DNA from: Burkholderiaceae bacterium
GTDB taxonomy: Bacteria; Pseudomonadota; Gammaproteobacteria; Burkholderiales; Burkholderiaceae_D
DNA: 7,202 nucleotides
Assembly: GCA_019752915.1 (NCBI GenBank)
Contig: JAIELO010000132.1
Coordinates: 1-7,202 of the forward strand
Direction of reading: 5' to 3'
In this document: positions 1 through 5,145 of the stretch, piece after piece
How positions within the stretch are numbered: position 1 is the first letter of the stretch
How the letters are laid out: each line of letters begins with the position of its first letter
The notes under the pieces: model-generated
Seen by the model: the letters and a program-made list of their open reading frames with translations, nothing else
Databases searched by the model: none
Told to the model about the DNA's origin: nothing
Position numbers and translations under genes: made by a program

Positions 1-552
1 CACCCCCATCACCGCCGCCACAATACCGAAGGCCGGCATACCGTCGCCCAGTTTGGCAATCGCGTGGGCAGGAATGGCGCCCTCGTGGTGGTGAGTTTCG
101 ATTTCCATGTCCATCAGATTCTCGATCTGCATCGCGTCCATATTCCCGGACACCATCAGGCGCAGGTAATCGGTCATGAATTCAACAATGTGGTGATCTT
201 TCAGCACGCTCGGATATTTACTGAACACCGGACTTTGCTCGGGATTCTCGATGTCGCCTTCAATCGACATCAGACCTTCCTTGCGGACTTTGGAGAGTAC
301 GTCAAACAGCAGCGACATCATCTCCATATACAGGTCTTTGGTGTAGGGCGAGCCCTTCAGCACGGTGGGCAGCGCGGCCAGCGTCGCCTTCAGCGCTTTC
401 GGCGTATTGCCGACCATGAATGCGCCAAACGCACCGCCGCCGATCATCACCAGCTCCAGTGGCTGGAACAGAACCGCCAGGTGGCCGCCGGACGCGGCAT
501 ACCCGCCGAACACGCCCACGACTACCACTACATATCCAATGATGACTAACAA
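1..552 (-). CDS. motA: Flagellar motor stator protein MotA, C-terminus cut off by the window edge
   Basis: MotA is an inner-membrane protein that, with MotB, forms the proton-driven stator turning the flagellar rotor. The 184 codons present cover TM1 (about residues 2-20), TM2 (about 33-50), most of the cytoplasmic domain and the start of TM3. From memory of E. coli MotA the alignment is gap-free here: charged rotor-contact residues R90 (in SKVR) and E98 (in SIEGD) and the channel proline P173 (in GDGMPAFGIVAAVMG) fall at the same numbers. The start is TTG at 550-552, because it gives the family N-terminus MLVIIGY and has a strong AGGGAGG ribosome site (560-566) seven bases upstream; no good ATG lies nearby. 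The coding sequence runs off the left edge, where the rest of motA and probably motB should follow. It lies 131 bp downstream of the methyltransferase gene, so it may have its own promoter as well as read-through from flhDC. Confidence 0.96.
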   Translation of the reverse strand, partial: MLVIIGYVVVVVGVFGGYAASGGHLAVLFQPLELVMIGGGAFGAFMVGNTPKALKATLAALPTVLKGSPYTKDLYMEMMSLLFDVLSKVRKEGLMSIEGDIENPEQSPVFSKYPSVLKDHHIVEFMTDYLRLMVSGNMDAMQIENLMDMEIETHHHEGAIPAHAIAKLGDGMPAFGIVAAVMGV

Positions 553-559
553 GTGCCCG

Positions 560-566
560 CCTCCCT
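560..566 (-). promoter_or_regulatory. Ribosome-binding site deciding the TTG start of motA
   Basis: The minus strand reads AGGGAGG, then seven bases, then TTG. This strong Shine-Dalgarno match, together with the family-like N-terminus, supports the non-ATG start codon. Confidence 0.75.
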
Positions 567-571
567 AGAGT

Positions 572-610
572 GAAACCAGAGATGTGCGCCGCAATGTGGC
601 GTCCGGTTTC
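572..610 (-). other. Imperfect hairpin in the motA leader
   Basis: GAAACCAGA (572-580) pairs with TCCGGTTTC (602-610) with one mismatch, and an inner CGCC (587-590) pairs with GGCG (598-601). In the minus-strand transcript the hairpin ends five bases before the motA Shine-Dalgarno sequence. There is no T-run after it, so it is not a terminator. It could affect translation initiation or mRNA stability, or be part of an operator. The pairing is seen directly; the role is inference. Confidence 0.4.
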
Positions 611-617
611 AATAAAA

Positions 618-703
618 TTTACATATGGAACTACAATAGCGTGAGTAGGGGGGCGTGGGCAAGTGAATAACGCTAAATGATGCTTAAAAGTACCATATGT
701 AAA
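618..703. repeat. Inverted repeat bracketing the methyltransferase-motA junction
   Basis: TTTACATATGGAACT (618-632) and AGTACCATATGTAAA (689-703) are reverse complements at 14 of 15 positions, 11 of them in one uninterrupted block. The right arm lies inside the last codons of the methyltransferase gene and the left arm in the motA leader, with 56 bp between. On the mRNA they could form a long stem between the two genes; on DNA they could be paired protein sites. The role is unknown. Confidence 0.55.
633..662 (-). promoter_or_regulatory. Weak sigma-70-like promoter candidate for motA
   Basis: The minus strand shows TTGCCC (657-662) and TATTGT (633-638) separated by 18 bp, each matching four of six consensus bases. 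It sits in the 131-bp gap before motA. No convincing FliA (sigma-28) promoter was found in the same gap. This is a weak call made by eye. Confidence 0.2.
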
Positions 704-1472
704 GTGGCTTGCCGTTCTCTGTGGCATAGATGGTCTGGTCGGGCGACTGCCCTTCGATCGCAAACTCGTAACTGAGCAGCATACTACCCGGCAGCATCTC
801 GGCACGCGCCTTGCGCCACAATGCCGACATGGCGGCCGGCGACAGATAGGCGAACACCAGCTGAAACTGCGCAAAATCAAGCTTCTCGTAATCGCCCAGC
901 AGGAAACGGGCACGACTGCCAGCCAGACGGGCGCGCAGCCAGCTATATAGCCACGGCAAAGGCGCCAGTTCGATCCCGACGCAGTCTGCCTGCGGACGCT
1001 GGCGTGCCAGATACAGCACCAGACCACCCAGACCACTGCCGATATCGATCATACGCACAGCCTGATCGGCCGGCAACACTTGACGCACCGCATCCCAGAT
1101 GACTGGCGTAGACGGGTAATACGGCACCTGCGTGCGGAAGGTAGACCAGTACCAGCCCAGTGACAGTAAGAACGCCACCAGAAACAGCCATGGCGGCAAC
1201 TGCAGGGTCAGCGCCAGTAGCAAGGCAGCCGGAAACAGCAGCTGTATCCAGCGCCACCAGCGCGCCAGCCCCAGCCGCCAGGTCAGCAGCCCAGCCCAGC
1301 CACCTTGCAGTAGCACCGGACTCAGTTCGTTGAGGGGAAAGTGCAGGCGTGCTAATAAGTACAGCGTTAGCAGAGTCAGCGGCATGCTGACTGCCTGAAT
1401 AAGCAAAGCGCGTATGGCGGGAGCCCGCCCTACGCGCTGCAGATAGGAGAGATGACGAGAGGGGGATGTCAC
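684..1472 (-). CDS. Membrane-anchored class I SAM-dependent methyltransferase (FAM173-like), in the flhDC-motA operon
   Basis: The predicted 262-residue protein has an N-terminal membrane region with about four hydrophobic segments (roughly residues 20-44, 47-66, 75-91 and 93-110), then a Rossmann-type methyltransferase domain. SAM-binding motif I is DIGSGLGG (143-150), the acidic residue ending strand 2 is E168 in [10 protein letters not shown], and later motifs are GDYEK (193-197) and VFAYLSP (206-212). PYYPS just before motif I, the GxELxPxPWL segment and the C-terminal PDQTIYA part recall the FAM173 (ATPSCKMT/ANTKMT) membrane protein-lysine methyltransferases. This comparison is from memory. 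The start is GTG at 1470-1472, overlapping the flhC stop as GTGA, which implies translational coupling. The position predicts co-expression with the flagellar regulator, but the substrate is unknown: stator, flagellar or ATP synthase subunits are all possible. An ordinary small-molecule methyltransferase cannot be excluded. Confidence 0.85.
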   Translation of the reverse strand: MTSPSRHLSYLQRVGRAPAIRALLIQAVSMPLTLLTLYLLARLHFPLNELSPVLLQGGWAGLLTWRLGLARWWRWIQLLFPAALLLALTLQLPPWLFLVAFLLSLGWYWSTFRTQVPYYPSTPVIWDAVRQVLPADQAVRMIDIGSGLGGLVLYLARQRPQADCVGIELAPLPWLYSWLRARLAGSRARFLLGDYEKLDFAQFQLVFAYLSPAAMSALWRKARAEMLPGSMLLSYEFAIEGQSPDQTIYATENGKPLYIWYF

Positions 1473-2014
1473 GCGGCCAGTTGATCAGCGTCGCGGGCTT
1501 TTTTGGTTTTACCGGCACGCGAAGGCATGTGGCACAGGCCGCATACATAACTACCGTGCAGGTCCATGGTGTTGACCACGAATTTACCCTGGCATTTACC
1601 GCAAGGCGCCAGTTCCAGCATTTTGCTGCTGAAGAAACGCACCAGCGTCCAGGCGCGGGTCAGCGACAGCAACGGCTCTTCGCCCGGTTCCGGCGGCATC
1701 TGCTCCAGATACAGTTTATAGGCTTTCATCACGGCTTCGATGCCCGTGGCGCCTGCATGTTCGGTCAGAAACTTATGGATATTCATGAACAGCGAGGAAT
1801 GGATGTTCGGCTGCCAGGTCAGGAACCAGTCGGTCGAGAACGGCAACATCCCTTTCGGTGGCGATACGCCACGCAGTTCTTTGTACAGCTTGAGCAGACG
1901 TTCACGCGACAGCGAGACTTCCGATTCCAGCAATTGCAGGCGCGCACCGAGTTGGATCAGTTCGATGGCCAGCTGAATTTCCTGGGCTTCCGTCACTACG
2001 CTTTTCTTGGACAT
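1469..2014 (-). CDS. flhC: Flagellar master transcriptional activator subunit FlhC
   Basis: FlhC joins FlhD in the FlhD4C2 complex, which binds DNA and activates early flagellar promoters with sigma-70. The 181-residue product has the family landmarks: [19 protein letters not shown] (12-30), [19 protein letters not shown] (42-60), and the C-terminal zinc site formed by C138, C141, C158 and C161 (CGKC...CGLC), equivalent to the four zinc cysteines of E. coli FlhC. A GTG nine bases further upstream is possible, but the ATG at 2012-2014 is preferred: it has GGAG eight bases upstream and gives the family-like MSKKSVV start. The gene lies 29 bp after flhD, and its stop codon overlaps the start of the methyltransferase gene. 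It is slightly shorter at the C-terminus than the E. coli protein. Confidence 0.96.
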   Translation of the reverse strand: MSKKSVVTEAQEIQLAIELIQLGARLQLLESEVSLSRERLLKLYKELRGVSPPKGMLPFSTDWFLTWQPNIHSSLFMNIHKFLTEHAGATGIEAVMKAYKLYLEQMPPEPGEEPLLSLTRAWTLVRFFSSKMLELAPCGKCQGKFVVNTMDLHGSYVCGLCHMPSRAGKTKKARDADQLAA

Positions 2015-2043
2015 GATCTGCACTCCGCTGTAAAAGTGGGCAA

Positions 2044-2361
2044 TTACGCGATTTCTTCGACTGGCTGACCGGCCATCAGGATGGCGGCGTGCGACTGGGC
2101 CAGTACGCGGTCTTTATTGTAATTGGTCAGCATCGACAGGATGGCGCTGTCATCGAAGCGGAAGCGGGCCAGCATCATATTGCCGCCAGCGAGCTTCAGA
2201 ATCTGCGCATTGCTCATGCCTTCGATCAGGTCAGCGATTTCGGCGGCGATGCCCAGGCGGAAGATTGCCGTGACTTTATCAGCGCGAATCATTTGCTGAG
2301 CCAGCATCAGGTAGCTCAGGTTGGCATCGCGAATTTCAGCCATCATATCGTTAGCAGTCAT
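2044..2361 (-). CDS. flhD: Flagellar master transcriptional activator subunit FlhD
   Basis: FlhD is the small helical partner of FlhC in the master activator of flagellar genes. The 105-residue product contains the family core [20 protein letters not shown] followed by FRLGI, and later [11 protein letters not shown]. The upstream ATG at 2365-2367 would place the Shine-Dalgarno AGGAG (2368-2372) directly against the start codon, so the ATG at 2359-2361, six bases from AGGAG, is preferred. The protein has no cysteine at all, whereas E. coli FlhD has a cysteine (C65) reported to form an inter-subunit disulfide; alanine replaces it here. It is the first gene of the operon, with a long structured leader upstream that carries several GGA motifs and a hairpin with a T-run. 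Confidence 0.95.
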   Translation of the reverse strand: MTANDMMAEIRDANLSYLMLAQQMIRADKVTAIFRLGIAAEIADLIEGMSNAQILKLAGGNMMLARFRFDDSAILSMLTNYNKDRVLAQSHAAILMAGQPVEEIA

Positions 2362-2362
2362 T

Positions 2363-2410
2363 TCCATCTCCTAGTCCGTTATCCACACTGCGGAACACAT
2401 TTGCGTTTCC
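2363..2410 (-). promoter_or_regulatory. GGA-rich flhD leader, candidate CsrA/RsmA binding region
   Basis: Five GGA triplets occur on the minus strand within 48 bases, at 2408-2410, 2382-2384, 2375-2377, 2369-2371 and 2363-2365. The fourth lies inside the flhD Shine-Dalgarno AGGAG. CsrA/RsmA proteins recognise (A)NGGA in leader RNAs, and CsrA is known to control flhDC mRNA in E. coli. The triplets are seen directly; binding is inferred, and whether the effect would be activation or repression cannot be told. Confidence 0.4.
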
Positions 2411-2436
2411 AGTGAGATACATTCTGCGTGAGCAAC

Positions 2437-2472
2437 AAAAATCGGAGTAGTAGACAAACTCCGTATTTTTTT
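2437..2472. terminator. Hairpin with T-runs on both sides, possible flhD leader attenuator
   Basis: CGGAGT (2443-2448) and ACTCCG (2458-2463) form a perfect 6-bp stem with a 9-base loop. On the plus strand it is followed by TATTTTTTT; on the minus strand by ATTTTTG. It therefore has intrinsic-terminator form in both directions. In the flhD direction the T-run ends about 75 bp before the start codon, so it would act as a leader attenuator if the promoter lies further upstream. The stem is short, so efficiency is uncertain. Confidence 0.45.
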
Positions 2473-2499
2473 CCAGGAAATGACGAACGCGACCAGTCG

Positions 2500-2518
2500 G
2501 TGTTTGTCTGACAAACAC
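2500..2518. promoter_or_regulatory. Perfect 19-bp palindrome, candidate operator
   Basis: GTGTTTGTCTGACAAACAC has two perfect 9-bp arms around one central base. Its core TTGTCTGACAA fits the TNGTNNNACNA pattern known for FadR-type GntR-family repressors. It lies 139 bp upstream of the flhD start codon and 428 bp from kynU. There is no T-run on either side, so an operator is more likely than a terminator. No regulator gene is present in the window to assign it to. Confidence 0.5.
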
Positions 2519-2533
2519 TCGCCGATCACTCAT

Positions 2534-2559
2534 CCACGCCCTTGCGGCGTAGGTTTTTT
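2534..2559 (+). terminator. Plus-strand intrinsic-terminator-like hairpin
   Basis: CCACGCC (2534-2540) pairs with GGCGTAGG (2546-2553) through a GC-rich stem with one bulged A and a 5-base loop, followed directly by TTTTTT (2554-2559). No plus-strand gene precedes it; only the antisense strand of flhD lies upstream. What it would terminate is unknown: antisense transcription or a small RNA are the obvious options. Confidence 0.45.
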
Positions 2560-2577
2560 GCGGTTTTCGATCTTCAA

Positions 2578-2657
2578 AAAAAGCCCTGCTGTGAAATAAA
2601 AATTCCGTTTCTAGCGACTCTTTTTTGCTACATCTAACCCTGTTACGGCAGCTTTTT
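2578..2657. repeat. Inverted repeat unit 1 (AAAAAGCCCTGCTG / CGGCAGCTTTTT)
   Basis: The left arm AAAAAGCCCTGCTG (2578-2591) can pair with the right arm CGGCAGCTTTTT (2646-2657) over 12 base pairs, including one G-T pair and two bulged C. The loop is 54 bases. The arms share the GGCAG-plus-T-run core with inverted repeat unit 2 at 2752-2876. Confidence 0.4.
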
Positions 2658-2673
2658 CAGGAACTTTAGGGTT
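2646..2673 (+). repeat. Direct repeat copy 1 with core GGAACTTTAGGGTT
   Basis: These 28 bases match 2753-2780 at 24 positions, with the last 14 (GGAACTTTAGGGTT) identical, at an offset of 107 bp. In this copy GGAAC is followed by GTTCC (2671-2675), which could form a small hairpin. Confidence 0.6.
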
Positions 2674-2676
2674 CCA

Positions 2677-2710
2677 GCGAAAATAATTTAAAAATATTTG
2701 CGCTTTTTTT
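2677..2710 (+). terminator. AT-rich hairpin followed by seven T, weak terminator candidate
   Basis: GCGAAAATA (2677-2685) pairs with TATTTGCGC (2695-2703) at eight of nine positions, followed by T7 (2704-2710). Most of the stem is A-T, so stability is low. It is the third hairpin/T-tract structure on the plus strand between flhD and kynU. Confidence 0.3.
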
Positions 2711-2752
2711 GACTGCCTGGAGACGCTTTTCTGCGTATCTTGTAAAGGGTAT

Positions 2753-2780
2753 CGGCAGGGTTTTGGGGAACTTTAGGGTT
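2753..2780 (+). repeat. Direct repeat copy 2 with core GGAACTTTAGGGTT
   Basis: This is the second copy of the 28-base repeat (24 of 28 identical to 2646-2673). It runs directly into the T-run and A-tracts at 2779-2812, and its first bases form the left arm of inverted repeat unit 2. Confidence 0.6.
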
Positions 2781-2812
2781 TTTTTGAAAAAAATCGAAAA
2801 AAATTTAAAAAA
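2779..2812. promoter_or_regulatory. Phased A/T-tracts, probable intrinsically curved DNA upstream of kynU
   Basis: A run of seven T (2779-2785) is followed by A-tracts at 2787-2793, 2797-2803 and 2807-2812. The three A-tract centres are about 10 bp apart, close to one helical turn, which is the classic arrangement for curved DNA. Such DNA often binds nucleoid proteins of the H-NS/MvaT type or IHF. Binding here is inference. Confidence 0.5.
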
Positions 2813-2946
2813 GTTCGCAAAGCACGGTTCCATGCGGGTTCCAGCCTATGTTGGGGGCGTAAAAAAGCCCTGCCGACCTGTTACACTGGCATCCTTGGCA
2901 ATTTATTGAAGCTTAAAGTATCGATCCACTGCAAGAAAGTTACAAA

Positions 2947-4197
2947 ATGACAACTCGCAATGCATGCCTCGCCCGCGACGCGCTCGATCCGCTCGCGCCC
3001 CTGCGTGCCCAGTTCGATTTGCCCGCCGGTGTAATTTATCTGGATGGCAACTCGCTGGGTGCCCGCCCCCATGCCTCCCTCGCCCGCGCGCAGCAAGTCA
3101 TTGCCCGCGAATGGGGCCATGATCTGATCCGTAGCTGGAATAGTGCCGGCTGGTTCGAGCTGCCCGGCCGGCTCGGCAACCGGCTGGCGCCGCTGATCGG
3201 TGCCGCCGCCGGTGAAGTCGTGGTCACCGATACCACCTCGATCAATCTGTTCAAGGCACTGGCTGCGGCACTGCACATGCAGGCCAGCGATCCGGCCCGG
3301 GCAGCGCGCCGGGTAATCGTCACCGAACGCTCCAATTTCCCGACCGATATCTATATGGCACAGGGCCTGAGCCAGTGGCTCGAGCGCGGCTACCGCGTGC
3401 GCCTGATCGACGATGTGGCCGAACTGGCCAGTGCCGTCGATGCCGATACCGCCGTAGTGATGCTGACCCACGTCAATTACCGCACCGGCTACCAGCACGA
3501 TATGCGCGCCACCAGCACCCTCGCCCACGCGGCGGGCGCCCTGATTATCTGGGATCTGGCGCACTCGGCAGGTGCCGTGCCGGTCGATCTGCATGCCGAC
3601 GGCGCCGATCTGGCGGTTGGCTGCACCTATAAGTATCTGAATGGTGGCCCCGGTGCGCCGGCCTTTATCTGGGTACCGGCAAAACATCAGGCGCGCTTCC
3701 AGCAACCGCTGTCGGGCTGGTGGGGTCATGCCGCGCCGTTCGCCATGGCACCGGACTTCGCGCCCGCCAACGGCATTGCGCGCGCCCTGTGCGGCACCCA
3801 GCCGGTGGTGTCACTGGCCATGGTGGAATGCGGGCTGGACGTGTTCGAGCTCACCAGTATGGACGCGATCCGCGCCAAGTCACTGGCCCTGACCGACCTG
3901 TTTATCACGCTGGTCGAGCAACGTTGCGCGGCTCACCCGCTAGGACTGGTCACGCCACGCGAGCACGCCCGCCGTGGCAGCCACGTCAGCTTCACCCATC
4001 CGCACGGCTATGCGGTGATGGCAGCCCTGATCGCCCGTGGCGTGATAGGCGACTACCGTGAACCGGCCATCATGCGCTTCGGCTTCACGCCGCTGTACAC
4101 CAGTTTTACCGATGTCTGGGATGCGGTCGAGATTCTGTCCGACATTCTGGAACGCCAGACTTACGATATCGACGCCCGCCGCGACGCCGTCACCTGA
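2947..4197 (+). CDS. kynU: Kynureninase
   Basis: This PLP enzyme of the aminotransferase class V fold cleaves L-kynurenine to anthranilate and L-alanine in the cytoplasm. The 416-residue length is normal for bacterial kynureninase. Visible landmarks are YLDGNSLG (31-38), the PLP-ring contact segment FPTD (131-134), the WDLAHSAG segment with D203 and H206, and the Schiff-base lysine K229 in [10 protein letters not shown], followed by the substrate-binding GWWGH (257-261) and [14 protein letters not shown] (371-384). The start ATG at 2947 has only a weak AAGAAAG ribosome site (2933-2939). It is the first gene of a two-gene unit, 12 bp before kynA, with a structured AT-rich region upstream. A kynB formamidase gene is not adjacent. 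Confidence 0.96.
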   Translation: MTTRNACLARDALDPLAPLRAQFDLPAGVIYLDGNSLGARPHASLARAQQVIAREWGHDLIRSWNSAGWFELPGRLGNRLAPLIGAAAGEVVVTDTTSINLFKALAAALHMQASDPARAARRVIVTERSNFPTDIYMAQGLSQWLERGYRVRLIDDVAELASAVDADTAVVMLTHVNYRTGYQHDMRATSTLAHAAGALIIWDLAHSAGAVPVDLHADGADLAVGCTYKYLNGGPGAPAFIWVPAKHQARFQQPLSGWWGHAAPFAMAPDFAPANGIARALCGTQPVVSLAMVECGLDVFELTSMDAIRAKSLALTDLFITLVEQRCAAHPLGLVTPREHARRGSHVSFTHPHGYAVMAALIARGVIGDYREPAIMRFGFTPLYTSFTDVWDAVEILSDILERQTYDIDARRDAVT

Positions 4198-4209
4198 CCC
4201 GAGCCTATT

Positions 4210-5094
4210 ATGACCGCAACCAATACTCCGCCCAGCGGCTGCCCGATGCATGCCAGCGCCGCGCCCGCCGCCGGCCAGCAGTGGCACGGCGCCCAGATGG
4301 ACTTCAGCAACGATATGAGCTATGGCGACTATCTGGGGCTGGAGCAGATTCTGTCCGCCCAGCACCCGCTGTCGCCGAATCACAATGAAATGCTGTTCAT
4401 CGTCCAGCACCAGACCAGCGAACTGTGGATGAAGCTGATGCTGCACGAAATGCACGCGGTGCGCGCCCACCTGCAATCGGATGACCTGGCGCCGGCCTTC
4501 AAGATGCTGGCCCGCGTGGCCCGCATCATGGATCAACTAGTGCACGCCTGGGATGTGCTGGCCACCATGACCCCGCCCGAATACACCGCCATCCGGCCGT
4601 ATCTGGGCGCCTCGTCCGGCTTCCAGTCCTACCAGTACCGCGAGATCGAGTTCATTCTCGGCAACAAGAATGCCGCGCTGCTCAACGTTCACGCCAGCAA
4701 CACGCCGACCTTCACCCTACTCGATCAGGCGCTGCGCACGCCGTCGGTCTATGACGAAGCCATCAAATTACTGGCTCGCAACGGCTTGCCGATTGCAGCG
4801 GAACGCCTGAACGCCGACTGGACCCAGCCCACCAGGGCCGATGACTCCGTCAAGCAGGCTTGGCTGACCGTGTATGGCGACCCGCAGCGCTACTGGGCAC
4901 TGTATGAACTGGCCGAGAAGCTGGTGGACCTGGAAACGGCCTTCCGTTTCTGGCGCTTCCGCCATGTCAGCACGGTGGAACGGATCATCGGCTTTAAAAC
5001 CGGTACCGGCGGTACTGCCGGCGTCAGCTACCTGCGCAAGATGCTCGACGTCGTACTGTTCCCCGAACTGTTCGCCCTGCGCACCGAGCTGTAA
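4210..5094 (+). CDS. kynA: Tryptophan 2,3-dioxygenase
   Basis: This heme enzyme oxidises L-tryptophan to N-formyl-L-kynurenine, the first step of the kynurenine pathway. The 294-residue product shows the family signatures: SYGDYL (37-42), [14 protein letters not shown] (63-76), AIRPYLG (127-133), [20 protein letters not shown] (135-154), and [17 protein letters not shown] (245-261) followed by [11 protein letters not shown] (265-275). By offset to the Xanthomonas enzyme, H252 is the heme ligand, H67 the active-site histidine, R129 the carboxylate contact and T266 the ammonium contact. The N-terminal 30 residues are a poorly conserved extension containing GCPMH, as in related betaproteobacterial proteins. 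The start ATG has little ribosome-site signal, so coupling to kynU, 12 bp upstream, is likely. It ends 44 bp from the convergent hydrolase gene. Confidence 0.97.
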   Translation: MTATNTPPSGCPMHASAAPAAGQQWHGAQMDFSNDMSYGDYLGLEQILSAQHPLSPNHNEMLFIVQHQTSELWMKLMLHEMHAVRAHLQSDDLAPAFKMLARVARIMDQLVHAWDVLATMTPPEYTAIRPYLGASSGFQSYQYREIEFILGNKNAALLNVHASNTPTFTLLDQALRTPSVYDEAIKLLARNGLPIAAERLNADWTQPTRADDSVKQAWLTVYGDPQRYWALYELAEKLVDLETAFRFWRFRHVSTVERIIGFKTGTGGTAGVSYLRKMLDVVLFPELFALRTEL

Positions 5095-5114
5095 TTCACC
5101 GTAACCCGTCGGCC

Positions 5115-5145
5115 CAGCGCGATAGCATGTGGCGCTGATCAGCGC
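5115..5145. other. Palindromes at the convergent kynA-hydrolase junction, possible shared terminator
   Basis: GCGCTGATCAGCGC (5132-5145) is a perfect 14-bp palindrome overlapping the hydrolase stop codon. A competing stem pairs CAGCGC (5115-5120) with GCGCTG (5132-5137). Neither is followed by a T-run, so a classical intrinsic terminator is not supported, although the position between convergent genes would suit one. TGATCAGCG recurs at 5153-5161. Confidence 0.35.

Larger units (their letters stand above)
2752..2876. repeat. Inverted repeat unit 2 (TCGGCAGGG / CCCTGCCGA)
   Basis: TCGGCAGGG (2752-2760) and CCCTGCCGA (2868-2876) are perfect reverse complements. The flanking TTTT (2761-2764) and AAAG (2864-2867) extend the RNA stem to 13 pairs with one G-U. 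The arms enclose the phased A-tracts. The structure ends 70 bp before the kynU start codon. Confidence 0.5.
2362..2946. other. 585-bp intergenic region between the divergent flhD and kynU genes
   Basis: No convincing protein gene was found here. The region is clearly richer in A and T than the flanking genes, mainly between about 2560 and 2820. It must contain the promoters of flhD (minus strand) and kynU (plus strand), but no promoter stands out. The best -35 for kynU is TTGGCA at 2895-2900, with only a poor -10 (around 2918-2924). The flhD leader has no clear -10. The region also holds a GGA cluster, three hairpin/T-tract structures, a 19-bp palindrome, a short repeat family and phased A-tracts, listed separately. 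Confidence 0.7.

Noticed and set aside
601..620. Possible FliA promoter before motA (TAAATTTT on the minus strand)
   Set aside because: The downstream -10 matches GCCGATAA poorly and the spacing is wrong by about two bases.
2521..2528. GCCGATCA, close to the FliA (sigma-28) -10 element GCCGATAA
   Set aside because: No TAAA-type -35 element lies at the required distance on the plus strand, and the site points away from the flagellar genes.
2351..2533. 60-codon minus-strand reading frame overlapping the flhD start out of frame, considered as a leader peptide
   Set aside because: The ribosome site is poor, the composition is not protein-like, and the frame crosses the hairpin with T-runs and the palindrome.
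2582..2591. AGCCCTGCT, read on the minus strand as a terminator tail (AGCAGGGCT followed by T7)
   Set aside because: The local stem would be only three base pairs; it is better explained as an arm of the longer inverted repeat.
2709..2909. 66-codon plus-strand reading frame rich in lysine, starting at TTG
   Set aside because: It has no ribosome site, its lysines come from the A-tracts, and it runs through the repeats and inverted repeat arms. It looks like chance translation of non-coding DNA.
2881..3729. Long minus-strand reading frame opposite kynU
   Set aside because: It is a shadow frame caused by GC-rich codon use in kynU, whose own product is clearly kynureninase.
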